Source: Arthrobacter sp. zg-Y919
Lineage (GTDB): Bacteria; Actinomycetota; Actinomycetes; Actinomycetales; Micrococcaceae
Assembly (NCBI RefSeq): GCF_030142045.1
Contig: NZ_CP126242.1
Location: 1,984,001 to 2,048,000 of the forward strand
DNA: 64,000 nt
Direction of reading: 5' to 3'
Shown here: positions 10,684 through 23,568 of the stretch, in pieces
Layout of the letters: every line of letters starts with the position of its first letter
Numbering within the stretch: the first letter of the stretch is position 1
Made by a program: the position numbers and the translations under genes
Notes under the pieces: generated by a model
What the model was told of the DNA's origin: nothing
The model's input: only the letters and a program-made list of their open reading frames with translations
The model's database searches: none

Positions 10684-10993
10684 GCTGCTGAGTTCCTCTC
10701 GTCGTGAGCCGACCAACGGAATTACTGCAGTCGCTCGTCACTATGTACCTGTAATGAAGATGTAAAAGTCATGGGAGGCGGTCGCGCCTCAGGGTAATTC
10801 TAGTGCAGTGGCAGTCCAGGTGCCGATTCAACAGGGGATCAAAGCGGTCCGATGCAGGTGAGTCTCGACACCACGGGCACCTGAGCGGCCCCAACTCAGG
10901 ACGTTCGAACGCCCGACGGCGGCCAAAGGAACCGGCCAGCAGCTCCCCGAAGGTCAGGCCCGCCCGGGCTATGCCCGGTGGGTTAAAGAGGAA
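10684..10993. other. Intergenic region between TPR gene and rRNA terminator
   Basis: About 310 bp with no gene I can support. On the minus strand a weak promoter-like pair (TTTACA, 17 nt, TAGTGA, near 10743-10771) lies 60-90 bp before the TPR gene and could drive the downstream block. Short open frames here lack ribosome sites and family features. Confidence 0.4.
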
Positions 10994-11021
10994 GAGCCCG
11001 TACCAGCACTGGTACGGGCTC
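10994..11021 (-). terminator. rRNA operon terminator
   Basis: Perfect 13-bp stem (GAGCCCGTACCAG and its complement) with a two-base centre, 20 bp beyond the 5S gene. On the minus strand it is followed by TTCCTCTTT, a pyrimidine-rich tract. It ends the rRNA transcript before the TPR gene. Confidence 0.8.
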
Positions 11022-11041
11022 ATCCTGTTATTCAAATATTG

Positions 11042-11158
11042 TCCGGCGGTGACCTACTCTCCCACATCCTCCCGGATGCAGTACCATCGGCGCTGTGGGT
11101 CTTAGCTTCCGGGTTCGGAATGGGACCGGGCGTTTCCCCCACGCTATGACCGCCGTAA
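11042..11158 (-). rRNA. rrf: 5S ribosomal RNA
   Basis: About 117 nt. On the minus strand it begins TTACGGCGGTCATAGCG and ends GTCACCGCCGG, so the ends pair as in 5S rRNA. The internal CCCGAAC/CCGAACCCGGAAGC box and GGGAGAGTAGG are present. Ends are approximate. Last gene of the rRNA operon. Confidence 0.95.
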
Positions 11159-11437
11159 CCCTGCTACCCGCACCCCCGCAAAGCGGGGTGGGGAAATCTC
11201 TGGTTACAGCACGTCCCGGAACCCCTATCACGCCAAAAGACGCTGCAAGGGTGCCGGCAGTGCGGTAAAAAAGGTGAACCAACCCCCGGACAAGGGGGTG
11301 GGTTCGTGTTCCAGGTACAGCAACAACACGGGTTGTTGTCCGGGAACCACATAGTGGACGCAAGCAGCATGATCTTCAACACCCTTTATACTTTGACGGA
11401 CCGTTTGAAGTCGTGTCCGTCCAGGTGTTGTTGTGGT
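11159..11437 (-). other. 23S-5S spacer with 3' half of 23S processing stem
   Basis: 279 bp without tRNA. Bases 11346-11366 are complementary, with two mismatches, to 14675-14698 in the 16S-23S spacer, so the two flanks of 23S can pair in the precursor. This is the arrangement expected for RNase III cleavage. Confidence 0.75.
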
Positions 11438-16610
<5,173 letters not shown>

Positions 16611-16777
16611 AATGTGTTACAGACACAGTCCGGGGACCAAGGAAAATTGGTCGTCCGTCCTGCACTAAATTCGAAACCGGCTAAAAAAACCGTCCCATAC
16701 CCACGGGGTGGGCGGAAACGGCCTGTTCAACCAATCAATATAAATAAATTGGTATCAATAAACTTGGCACACTATTG

Positions 16778-16792
16778 AGTTCTCAAACAACA
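16778..16792 (-). promoter_or_regulatory. boxA-like element in 16S leader
   Basis: Minus-strand TGTTGTTTGAGAACT followed by CAATAGTGTG, the usual form of the actinobacterial rRNA leader element. An identical 15-mer lies before 23S. Confidence 0.65.
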
Positions 16793-16858
16793 GACGCAAT
16801 CCGAAAATACTCGGGAAAACAAATGTTTTCCTTTTCTTCTTCGCTGCAATGTTTATAT

Positions 16859-16887
16859 ATCTTATTCCATTCCGGCGTTTTCCGCAA
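16859..16887 (-). promoter_or_regulatory. Candidate rRNA promoter, proximal
   Basis: Minus-strand TTGCGG, 17 nt, TAAGAT. Lies about 250 bp before 16S. Found by eye; start site not known. Confidence 0.5.
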
Positions 16888-17068
16888 TTCGCGGTATCCG
16901 TGATCCGGACCACCGTGAAAAGCGTTTCCGCCGTTCCGGACCCAGCACTTACCGGAGTCTTTTCCACCGTCCCCGTGAAGGGCGCACTGGTTGGACTCTG
17001 TTTTGTGATGGGGTTTGGCCGCCATGCTCGGGCGCTTTTCCAGCGTCCCGGCCGCGGCGACTCATGCA

Positions 17069-17097
17069 ACTTTACACACCGGCTCCGGTCCTTGCAA
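17069..17097 (-). promoter_or_regulatory. Candidate rRNA promoter, middle
   Basis: Minus-strand TTGCAA, 17 nt, TAAAGT. Good spacing and hexamers for a housekeeping sigma factor. Confidence 0.5.
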
Positions 17098-17169
17098 ACC
17101 GGATCGAGGTGATCCGCCGCACAACCTCCGGGCCCTTTGAGGAGTCCCGGTCCGGCGGCCGATAGCTTT

Positions 17170-17200
17170 ATTTTAGGACTCCCCCGTGTGCTCGATGCAA
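17170..17200 (-). promoter_or_regulatory. Candidate rRNA promoter, distal
   Basis: Minus-strand TTGCAT, 19 nt, TAAAAT. The spacer is longer than ideal, so this is the weakest of the three. Confidence 0.35.
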
Positions 17201-17260
17201 GCCCCTGGAGGGTTGTCCTCGTCACTGTCCGGCCCGGTGCCGGCTGCTCCGATGTCCGGG

Positions 17261-18055
17261 TTAACCCTCGCCGCGGAGATAAGCCAGCTGCGCGGCCACC
17301 GACAGTTCCGCGGCCCGGCGGACATTCGCCGGCACATCTGAGTAGACCAGATCGGCTATGACTCCTGCCCCGGCGTCCGGTCCGGCCTCATGCAAGGCAG
17401 ACCGGATCTGCTCCAGTCGCTCTTCACGGTGGTCGCGGTAGGTCAGGACGAGTGAACTGAGATCCGGCTGGACCGGTCCGTGCCCGGGCAGCACCACTGC
17501 CGGCCCAAGTCCGGAGAGCATATCCAACGTCCGCAGGTAATCGTCGAGGGTTCCGTCCGGGAAGTCCAGCACTGTGGTGCCCCGGCCCAGAATGGTGTCC
17601 CCCGTCAGGACGGAGCCGTTGGCGCCGTCGTCGGGAAGCAAAAAGCAGACCGAATCCGAAGTGTGGCCGGGCGCTGCCAGCACCCGGATGTCCACGCCGG
17701 CAGCGGAAATCTCTTCATCCGCCGTCAACGGGCTTCCTGCCACACAGAAGGCGGGATCGAATGCCCGCACGGGAGCGCCGGTCAGTTCGGCGAAGCGCCG
17801 GCTTGCCTCCGTGTGGTCGGCGTGCCGGTGGGTAATAAGCACCAGCTCGACCGTGCCGGCTTCCGCCAGGGCCCGCAGGTGCCCCTCATCCTGTGGACCC
17901 GGGTCCACCACCACTGTGCTTTCGGAACCGGGAGCAGCCACAACGTAGCTGTTGGTCCCGTCCAGCGACATGGGTCCCGGGTTCGGCGCGAGGCGTACGC
18001 GGGTCAGGTCGCTGCTGCGGACCAGTCCGGAGTCCGGAAGGTAGGTGGTGGACAT
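17261..18055 (-). CDS. MBL-fold metallo-hydrolase
   Basis: 264 residues. Metallo-beta-lactamase fold of the LACTB2/glyoxalase II-like group. Metal motif THRHADHTEA near residue 78, then PGHTSDSVCF, LTGDTILGRGTTVL and LPGHGPVQPDL supply further ligands. A C-terminal helical part (EERLEQIRSALHEAG) is typical of the LACTB2 type. An ATG at 18055 (MSTTYLPDSG) is preferred; a GTG at 18061 is possible and follows the ilvE stop directly. Likely co-transcribed with ilvE; substrate unknown. Confidence 0.85.
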   Translation of the reverse strand: MSTTYLPDSGLVRSSDLTRVRLAPNPGPMSLDGTNSYVVAAPGSESTVVVDPGPQDEGHLRALAEAGTVELVLITHRHADHTEASRRFAELTGAPVRAFDPAFCVAGSPLTADEEISAAGVDIRVLAAPGHTSDSVCFLLPDDGANGSVLTGDTILGRGTTVLDFPDGTLDDYLRTLDMLSGLGPAVVLPGHGPVQPDLSSLVLTYRDHREERLEQIRSALHEAGPDAGAGVIADLVYSDVPANVRRAAELSVAAQLAYLRGEG

Positions 18056-18061
18056 GGGCAC

Positions 18062-19168
18062 CTAGGCCAGGCGGGTCAGCCAGCCGTGGGTATCCTCCAC
18101 GGTGCCGGTCTGGATGCCGAGCAGCTGCTCGCGGATGGACATGGTCACTTCGCCCGGCTTGGCATCGGCAGAGCCAATCACCTCGTCCTCGGACTTGAGC
18201 TGGCCGATCGGAGTGATGACGGCGGCCGTGCCGCAGGCGAAGACCTCCGTGATATCGCCGGAAGCAATGCCTTCGCGCCATTCGTCCAGGGTGATCTTGC
18301 GTTCCTGGACGTCCATGCCCCGGTCGCGGCCCAGCTGCAGCACCGACGAGCGGGTGATGCCGTGCAGGATGGTGCCGGACAGGGCGGGAGTCACCAGGCG
18401 GCCGTCCTTGAAGACGAAGAACACGTTCATGCCGCCCAGCTCTTCAACGGCGTTGTCATTGAACTCGTCCAGGAACAGGACCTGCTTGCAGCCGTTCGCT
18501 TCGCCTTCCATCTGGGCAATCAGCGACGCCGCGTAGTTGCCGCCGCACTTGGCTTCACCGGTGCCGCCGCGGCCTGCACGGGCGTACTTGGTGGAGAGCC
18601 AGATGGAGACCGGTTTCAGTTCCCCGCCGAAGTAGTTTCCGGCCGGGGAAGCAATGACGCGGTAGGAGACCTCGCGGGCGGGACGCACACCGAGGAAGGG
18701 TTCAGTGGCAATCATGAACGGCCGCAGGTACAGGGCGGCACCTTCTCCGTCCGGAATCCATTCCTTATCCAGGGCCACCAGCTGGCGGATGGACTCCAGG
18801 AACAGTTCCTCGGGCAGCTCCGGCAGGGCAAGCCGGCGGGCGGAAAGGTTCAGACGGGCGGCGTTGGCTTCCGGACGGAAACTCACCACCGATCCATCCG
18901 CGTGGCGGTAGACCTTCAGTCCCTCGAAAATCTCCTGGCCGTAGTGCAGTACGCCGGCGGCCGGGTCAATCGAAATGGGGCCGTAGGGCTCGATGCGGGC
19001 GTTCTGCCATTCCTGCTCCCCCGACTCCCCCGCCTTCCAGTCAATGACGGCGGTGTGGTCGGTGAAGTAGTCGCCGAAACCGGGATTCGCCAGGATGGCG
19101 GCCCGCTCGGCGGCGGACTTGGGACTGGTGGAAAGCTCCTGGGAAAATTCCAGTGCGCTGACGGTCAT
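18062..19168 (-). CDS. ilvE: Branched-chain amino acid aminotransferase
   Basis: 368 residues, class IV PLP aminotransferase. Performs the last step of leucine, isoleucine and valine synthesis. The PLP lysine is in [34 protein letters not shown] and the late cofactor-phosphate motif [12 protein letters not shown] are intact. It follows leuB by 61 bp on the same strand. Length matches the longer bacterial IlvE group used by actinobacteria. Confidence 0.95.
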   Translation of the reverse strand: MTVSALEFSQELSTSPKSAAERAAILANPGFGDYFTDHTAVIDWKAGESGEQEWQNARIEPYGPISIDPAAGVLHYGQEIFEGLKVYRHADGSVVSFRPEANAARLNLSARRLALPELPEELFLESIRQLVALDKEWIPDGEGAALYLRPFMIATEPFLGVRPAREVSYRVIASPAGNYFGGELKPVSIWLSTKYARAGRGGTGEAKCGGNYAASLIAQMEGEANGCKQVLFLDEFNDNAVEELGGMNVFFVFKDGRLVTPALSGTILHGITRSSVLQLGRDRGMDVQERKITLDEWREGIASGDITEVFACGTAAVITPIGQLKSEDEVIGSADAKPGEVTMSIREQLLGIQTGTVEDTHGWLTRLA

Positions 19169-19229
19169 GATTCCTCCACTGTGAACGGCAAAAACCCGTT
19201 CTATGACTACTTATTGGCTACCCACGAGC

Positions 19230-20294
19230 TTATGACACCGCGGCGGCGATGGCATTGCCCACCTCTGCAGTGGAACGCCGGTTTCCGTCCCGGCCCGCAA
19301 GGTCCTTTTCCACTGCCCGTTCCACGCGGCCGGCTTCTTCGCTGAAGCCCAGGTGCTGCAGCAGGAGCGCGGCGGAAAGGATGGCTGCCGTCGGATCGGC
19401 CTTTTGCTGCCCCGCAATATCGGGTGCGGACCCGTGGACCGGCTCGAACATGGAGGGGTAGGTGCGGTCCATGTTGATGTTGCCGGAGGCGGCGAGGCCG
19501 ATCCCGCCGGTGATCGCGGCCGCGAGGTCGGTGATGATGTCACCGAACAGGTTGTCAGTGACAATCACGTCGAAACGTGACGGATCGCTCACCATAAAGA
19601 TGGTGGCGGCGTCCACGTGCAGGTAGTCGTGGGTCACGTCGGGGAACTCCTGCGCCACTTTTTCCACGGTGCGCTTCCACAGCCGGCCGGCGTTCACCAG
19701 GACGTTGTGTTTGTGGACCAGGGTCACGTGCCGGCGTGGCCGGGCTGCGGCACGGTGGAAGGCATCGCGGACCACGCGTTCCACACCGTAGGCGGTGTTC
19801 AGCGATACCTCGGTGGCGATTTCCTGCGGGGTGCCCTCGCGCAGCACTCCCCCGTTTCCGGCGTATGGCCCCTCGGTGCCTTCCCGGACCACGATGAAAT
19901 CCACGTCTCCGGGTGCCGCGAGGGGACTGTCCACCCCGGGGTACAGCCGGGACGGACGCAGGTTGACGTAGTGGTCCAGGCTGAACCGCAGCTTCAGCAG
20001 CAGGTCGCGTTCGATCAGCCCGGAGGGGACGAGCGTGTCACCCGGTGCCGCGCCTACTGCGCCGAACAGAATGGCGTCATGCCCCTTGAGGGCTTCCAGG
20101 GTCTGTTCCGGAAGGGTCTCCCCGGTGCGGAGCCAGTGCTCCGCCCCCAGCGGATACTCAGTCAGGTCAACGGTGACTGGGCTGCCGCTGGTGACCGCCA
20201 GCAGCACCTTCACGGCTTCCGCGGTAACTTCAGGGCCGATTCCGTCTCCGGGGATGACGGCCAGGGAAATGGTCCGGGGTGTTTCATCGCTCAT
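19230..20294 (-). CDS. leuB: 3-isopropylmalate dehydrogenase
   Basis: 354 residues. Oxidatively decarboxylates 3-isopropylmalate in leucine synthesis. Starts [19 protein letters not shown]; substrate and metal motifs [21 protein letters not shown] and [17 protein letters not shown] are present, then [21 protein letters not shown] at 20294 (MSDETPRTI) has an AGGA nearby; ATG at 20303 is an alternative. Short 20-bp direct repeats lie just upstream, perhaps regulatory. Confidence 0.94.
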   Translation of the reverse strand: MSDETPRTISLAVIPGDGIGPEVTAEAVKVLLAVTSGSPVTVDLTEYPLGAEHWLRTGETLPEQTLEALKGHDAILFGAVGAAPGDTLVPSGLIERDLLLKLRFSLDHYVNLRPSRLYPGVDSPLAAPGDVDFIVVREGTEGPYAGNGGVLREGTPQEIATEVSLNTAYGVERVVRDAFHRAAARPRRHVTLVHKHNVLVNAGRLWKRTVEKVAQEFPDVTHDYLHVDAATIFMVSDPSRFDVIVTDNLFGDIITDLAAAITGGIGLAASGNINMDRTYPSMFEPVHGSAPDIAGQQKADPTAAILSAALLLQHLGFSEEAGRVERAVEKDLAGRDGNRRSTAEVGNAIAAAVS

Positions 20295-20344
20295 GCTGCC
20301 CATCCTAGGGAGCCGGACCGCCAGCCGGGCAACGCGGGCCGCAT

Positions 20345-20404
20345 GGTGGACACCCGGGGACCACGGTGGACACGCGGGGACAAAGTAGGCACCGGGGACA
20401 GTTG
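20345..20404. repeat. Three imperfect 20-bp direct repeats upstream of leuB
   Basis: GGTGGACACCCGGGGACCAC at 20345, GGTGGACACGCGGGGACAAA at 20365 and a looser copy at 20385, all sharing GGGGAC. They lie between divergent leuB and the histidine kinase gene. Could bind a regulator of either gene; no family assigned. Confidence 0.6.
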
Positions 20405-20477
20405 CCACCCGGGGCAGCTGGAGTTCACCCCGCAGTATGACGCGGAGCCAGCCTTCGGCCCCCTACAGTTGGTATCC

Positions 20478-21683
20478 ATGCTCGTGCATCGAAGATTCTA
20501 TGCCTGGATCCAGGCGAACCCCGGGAAAGTGGATTTCTGGCTGGCCGTGGCTGCCACGCTCCTGTTCGCCCTGCCCTTCCTGCTGATGAGGGGAGGTCAG
20601 TTTGTCGAGTTCGCCCTCTCCGCGGCGATCTGCATGGCGCTGGCGTGGCGGCGGCGCCGTCCGGTGGCCGCTGCCGCGGTCCAGGCTGCCGCCTGCATCC
20701 TCCAGCTGTTCCTCGTACCGGTCACCGCCCTGCCGGCGGACCTCTTTGTGTTTGCCACTGTGTACTCTCTGGCCGCCTTTGCCCCGCGCTGGGCCAGTGT
20801 GGGCGGTCTCATCCTCGCCTCAGTCGGCGGCGTCCTCTTCATCATGCAGTACTCGGTTATACCGTCCATGGAGTCCGGATATTCGCTGGACATCGCGCTG
20901 ACGAGCGATGCGCCTGCATGGGTCGCCCTGGAAGCAGTGCTGCTGGTGGCGTGGATGTTCGGCGATCTGACCCGCACCCGCCGCCTCGCCCTGCGGGCAC
21001 TGCAGGACCGTGCCCATCGTCTCGAAGTAGAACGCCAACAGGAACGTGAACTCGCAGCGGCCGATGAACGCAGCCACATTGCCCGCGAAATGCACGACAT
21101 CGTGGCGCACTCACTCTCCGTGATCATCACCCAGGCCGACGGCGCCCGGTATGCGAGCGCGAAGGACCCGGAAGTCGCGCCGAAGACGCTGGGCGTCATT
21201 GCGGAAACGGGCCGCGGTTCCCTGCGGGAGATGCGCCGCCTGCTCGGGGTGCTCCGCGGCGACGAGGCCGCCTCGACCCGCCCCCTCCCCTCCCTGGCCG
21301 ACGTCGAGGAGCTCCTGGGGACGGTCAAGCGCAGCGGCCTGGAAACCGCGCTCAGCATCACGGGAACACCCCGCCGCCCCCTGCCGCCCGGTGCCGAGCT
21401 GACCGCTTACCGGGTGGTACAGGAATCCCTGACCAACGTACTCAAGCATGCGGGACCGGAGGCGAGCGCCGAGGTCACGCTGCAATGGACTCCGGCGGGA
21501 CTGAAACTCGGTGTCCTCGATAACGGCCTGGGCGCGGCGTCAGCCCTGCACGACGACGGCGCGGGGCAGGGCATCAAGGGCATGGACGAACGGCTCTCGC
21601 TCTACGATGGAACGTTGACGGCCGCCCCTGCGGCCGGCGGAGGATTCCGCGTTGAAGCATTCATCCCCTACACGGAGGCCTAG
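20478..21683 (+). CDS. Sensor histidine kinase, NarL-partner type
   Basis: 401 residues. N-terminal 160 residues hold four to six membrane segments with very short loops, so it senses in or at the membrane. The HisKA_3 phosphoacceptor box is HIAREMHDIVAHSLSVI; the HATPase domain has VVQESLTNVLKHAG (N box), DNGLG and GQGIKGMDERL. This small-sensor layout resembles DesK/LiaS kinases. ATG at 20478 follows a TACAGT 8 nt upstream, perhaps a leaderless start. Pairs with the regulator 5 bp downstream. Signal unknown. Confidence 0.9.
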   Translation: MLVHRRFYAWIQANPGKVDFWLAVAATLLFALPFLLMRGGQFVEFALSAAICMALAWRRRRPVAAAAVQAAACILQLFLVPVTALPADLFVFATVYSLAAFAPRWASVGGLILASVGGVLFIMQYSVIPSMESGYSLDIALTSDAPAWVALEAVLLVAWMFGDLTRTRRLALRALQDRAHRLEVERQQERELAAADERSHIAREMHDIVAHSLSVIITQADGARYASAKDPEVAPKTLGVIAETGRGSLREMRRLLGVLRGDEAASTRPLPSLADVEELLGTVKRSGLETALSITGTPRRPLPPGAELTAYRVVQESLTNVLKHAGPEASAEVTLQWTPAGLKLGVLDNGLGAASALHDDGAGQGIKGMDERLSLYDGTLTAAPAAGGGFRVEAFIPYTEA

Positions 21684-21688
21684 GCACA

Positions 21689-22408
21689 GTGCCGGATTCC
21701 CCCTGGACGGCAGCGTCCGACCCCTCACCCACCGAACCCATCCGGGTGCTCCTGGTGGATGACCAGCAGCTCGTGCGCGGCGGTTTCCGGATGCTGATCA
21801 ATTCCCAGCCGGACCTCACGGTTGTTGCCGAGGCCGGTAACGGACGCGAGGCCCTCGCCGCGCTGGCAGCGGTATCCGCCGACGTCGTGCTCATGGACGT
21901 GCGGATGCCCGGCATGGACGGCATCGAGGCCACATCCCGGATGCTGGACGGAGGAGCCAGCAGCGCCGGACCGAAGGTCGTGGTCCTGACCACCTTCGAC
22001 CTGGACGAATACGCGCTCTCCGCCATCCAGGCCGGAGCCAGCGGTTTCCTGCTCAAGGACGCCCCGCCCGAGGAACTCCTCGAGGCCATTCGGACGGTCT
22101 ACCGCGGGGACGCGGTCATCGCTCCGTCCACCACGCGCCGCCTGCTGGACCACGTCGCTCCCCTGCTGCGCACGGCCGGCGCTCCCGGCAGCCGGCATGC
22201 CGCCGCCGTCGCTTCCCTGACCCCGCGCGAACACGAGGTCTTCACCCTGATTGCGCAGGGCCTGTCCAACCCGGAAATTGCCGCAAAACTGTACCTGTCC
22301 GAGGCCACGGTAAAAACCCATGTGGGACACATCCTGGCCAAGCTTGAGGCGCGGGACCGGGTACAGGCAGTGGTTATTGCCTACGAGACGGGAATTGTCG
22401 CACCCTAG
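21689..22408 (+). CDS. NarL/LuxR-family response regulator
   Basis: 239 residues, GTG start. Receiver domain: VLLVDDQQLVRGGF, phosphoacceptor aspartate in VVLMDVRMPGMDGIEA, the conserved T and K in VVLTTFD and FLLKDAPPEEL. C-terminal LuxR HTH: SLTPREHEVFTLIAQGLSNP and ATVKTHVGHILAKL. Partner of the adjacent kinase. A likely target is the ABC exporter downstream, by proximity only. Confidence 0.92.
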   Translation: MPDSPWTAASDPSPTEPIRVLLVDDQQLVRGGFRMLINSQPDLTVVAEAGNGREALAALAAVSADVVLMDVRMPGMDGIEATSRMLDGGASSAGPKVVVLTTFDLDEYALSAIQAGASGFLLKDAPPEELLEAIRTVYRGDAVIAPSTTRRLLDHVAPLLRTAGAPGSRHAAAVASLTPREHEVFTLIAQGLSNPEIAAKLYLSEATVKTHVGHILAKLEARDRVQAVVIAYETGIVAP

Positions 22409-22412
22409 GGAC

Positions 22413-22727
22413 ATGGCCACGGTCGACGACGTTCGCTCCATCTGTCTCTCCCTCCCCGGCGTGAACGAGCGCCTCAGCTGGAAGCAGCCGGCCTGGTTCG
22501 CCCGTACCCTGATGGCGCGGATGTGGGAGGAAGATGTCCTGACCGTGAAGAGCGCCGAACGCGGGGCGCTGGCAGCGATATCGCCGGACGTGTTCTATTG
22601 GACGCCGCATCACGACCGGTCCCCGTTGCTCCTGCTGGCCCGGCTGGAGCGTCTGCCCCCGGATGAACTGTCCGAGCTGCTCCGCGAGTCCTACCGGCTG
22701 GCCGGCCCCCTTCCACCCACGGTATGA
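22413..22727 (+). CDS. MmcQ/YjbR-family small protein
   Basis: 104 residues. DNA-binding-like fold of the MmcQ/YjbR group (double wing): VRSICLSLPGVNERLSWKQP near the N-terminus, then WEEDVLTVKS and the C-terminal ELSELLRESYRLAG. Biochemical role unknown. Begins 4 bp after the response regulator stop, so is likely on the same transcript. ATG at 22413; the ribosome site is close (AGGGAC). Confidence 0.75.
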   Translation: MATVDDVRSICLSLPGVNERLSWKQPAWFARTLMARMWEEDVLTVKSAERGALAAISPDVFYWTPHHDRSPLLLLARLERLPPDELSELLRESYRLAGPLPPTV

Positions 22728-22760
22728 GACACGGAGGAACAGGACCCACCTGCCCTCCGA

Positions 22761-22789
22761 TGTGACGGCACCCGGCTGGTCCATACGCT
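22761..22789 (+). promoter_or_regulatory. Candidate promoter for ABC exporter genes, leaderless
   Basis: TGTGAC, 17 nt, TACGCT, ending 6 nt before the ATG of the ATP-binding gene. No ribosome site is visible, so the message may start at its ATG, as many actinobacterial messages do. Confidence 0.45.
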
Positions 22790-22795
22790 GGCGGT

Positions 22796-23566
22796 ATGAC
22801 ATCACTTGCACAGCATTCCCCTGCGCCCGGCTCCGGAAAACCGCGTCTCGCCGCAGCAGCCCAGCTCCTGAATAAGACGTACGGAACCGGGGACACCCGC
22901 GTCCACGCCCTGAAGGACGTGGACGTCAGCTTCGAAACCGGTACGTTCACCGCCATTATGGGCCCCTCCGGCTCCGGCAAGTCCACCTTGATGCACTGCC
23001 TCGCGGGCCTCGACACCGCCGGCTCGGGGCGTATCTGGATCGGCGGTACGGAAATCACCGGTTTGAACGACGCCGACCTCACCCGCCTGCGCCGCGACAG
23101 CATCGGCTTTGTGTTCCAGGCCTTCAACCTCGTGCCCACGCTGACCGCGGAACAGAACATTACCCTGCCGGTGGCCCTGGCCAATGGCACTGTGGACCGT
23201 GAATGGCTGGACTTCATAACGGAGACCCTCGGGCTGCGGGACCGGCTGCGGCACCGCCCGCACGAACTTTCCGGCGGACAGCAGCAGCGCGTGGCCGTTG
23301 CCCGCGCCCTGCTGACCCGGCCGCATGTCCTCTTCGGCGACGAACCCACCGGCAACCTGGACTCCAAGTCCGGTGCAGAGGTCCTCTCGCTCCTGCGCCG
23401 CTCCACCAAGGAGTTCGGCCAGAGCATCATCGTGGTCACGCATGACCCCGTGGCCGCTTCCTACGCGGACCGGGTGGTGCTGATGAACGACGGCGAGCTC
23501 GTTGGGGAACTGACGCAGCCGACCCCCGAGTCCGTGCTCGCCGCCCTCACCAAGCTGGGGGCATAA
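22796..23566 (+). CDS. ABC transporter ATP-binding protein, MacB/LolD type
   Basis: 256 residues. Walker [11 protein letters not shown]-loop [13 protein letters not shown], signature [15 protein letters not shown], Walker [14 protein letters not shown] and switch VVTHDP: the MacB/FtsE/LolD pattern. Energises the FtsX-like permease whose ATG is 2 bp downstream. Such pairs export peptides, lipids or antibiotics, or act mechanically on the envelope. Regulation by the upstream two-component system is plausible. Confidence 0.92.
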   Translation: MTSLAQHSPAPGSGKPRLAAAAQLLNKTYGTGDTRVHALKDVDVSFETGTFTAIMGPSGSGKSTLMHCLAGLDTAGSGRIWIGGTEITGLNDADLTRLRRDSIGFVFQAFNLVPTLTAEQNITLPVALANGTVDREWLDFITETLGLRDRLRHRPHELSGGQQQRVAVARALLTRPHVLFGDEPTGNLDSKSGAEVLSLLRRSTKEFGQSIIVVTHDPVAASYADRVVLMNDGELVGELTQPTPESVLAALTKLGA

Positions 23567-23568
23567 GC

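Larger units (their letters stand above)
16611..17260 (-). promoter_or_regulatory. rRNA operon leader and upstream promoter region
   Basis: 650 bp without a gene. Holds, on the minus strand, three promoter-like hexamer pairs (listed separately) and a boxA-like element. The segment nearest 16S is AT-rich compared with its surroundings, typical of an rRNA leader. Multiple tandem promoters are common for actinobacterial rRNA operons. Confidence 0.7.

Noticed and set aside
17261..20294. Plus-strand open frames opposite the MBL, ilvE and leuB genes
   Set aside because: Shadow frames of high-GC genes; no family motifs, and the minus strand carries the full enzyme motifs.
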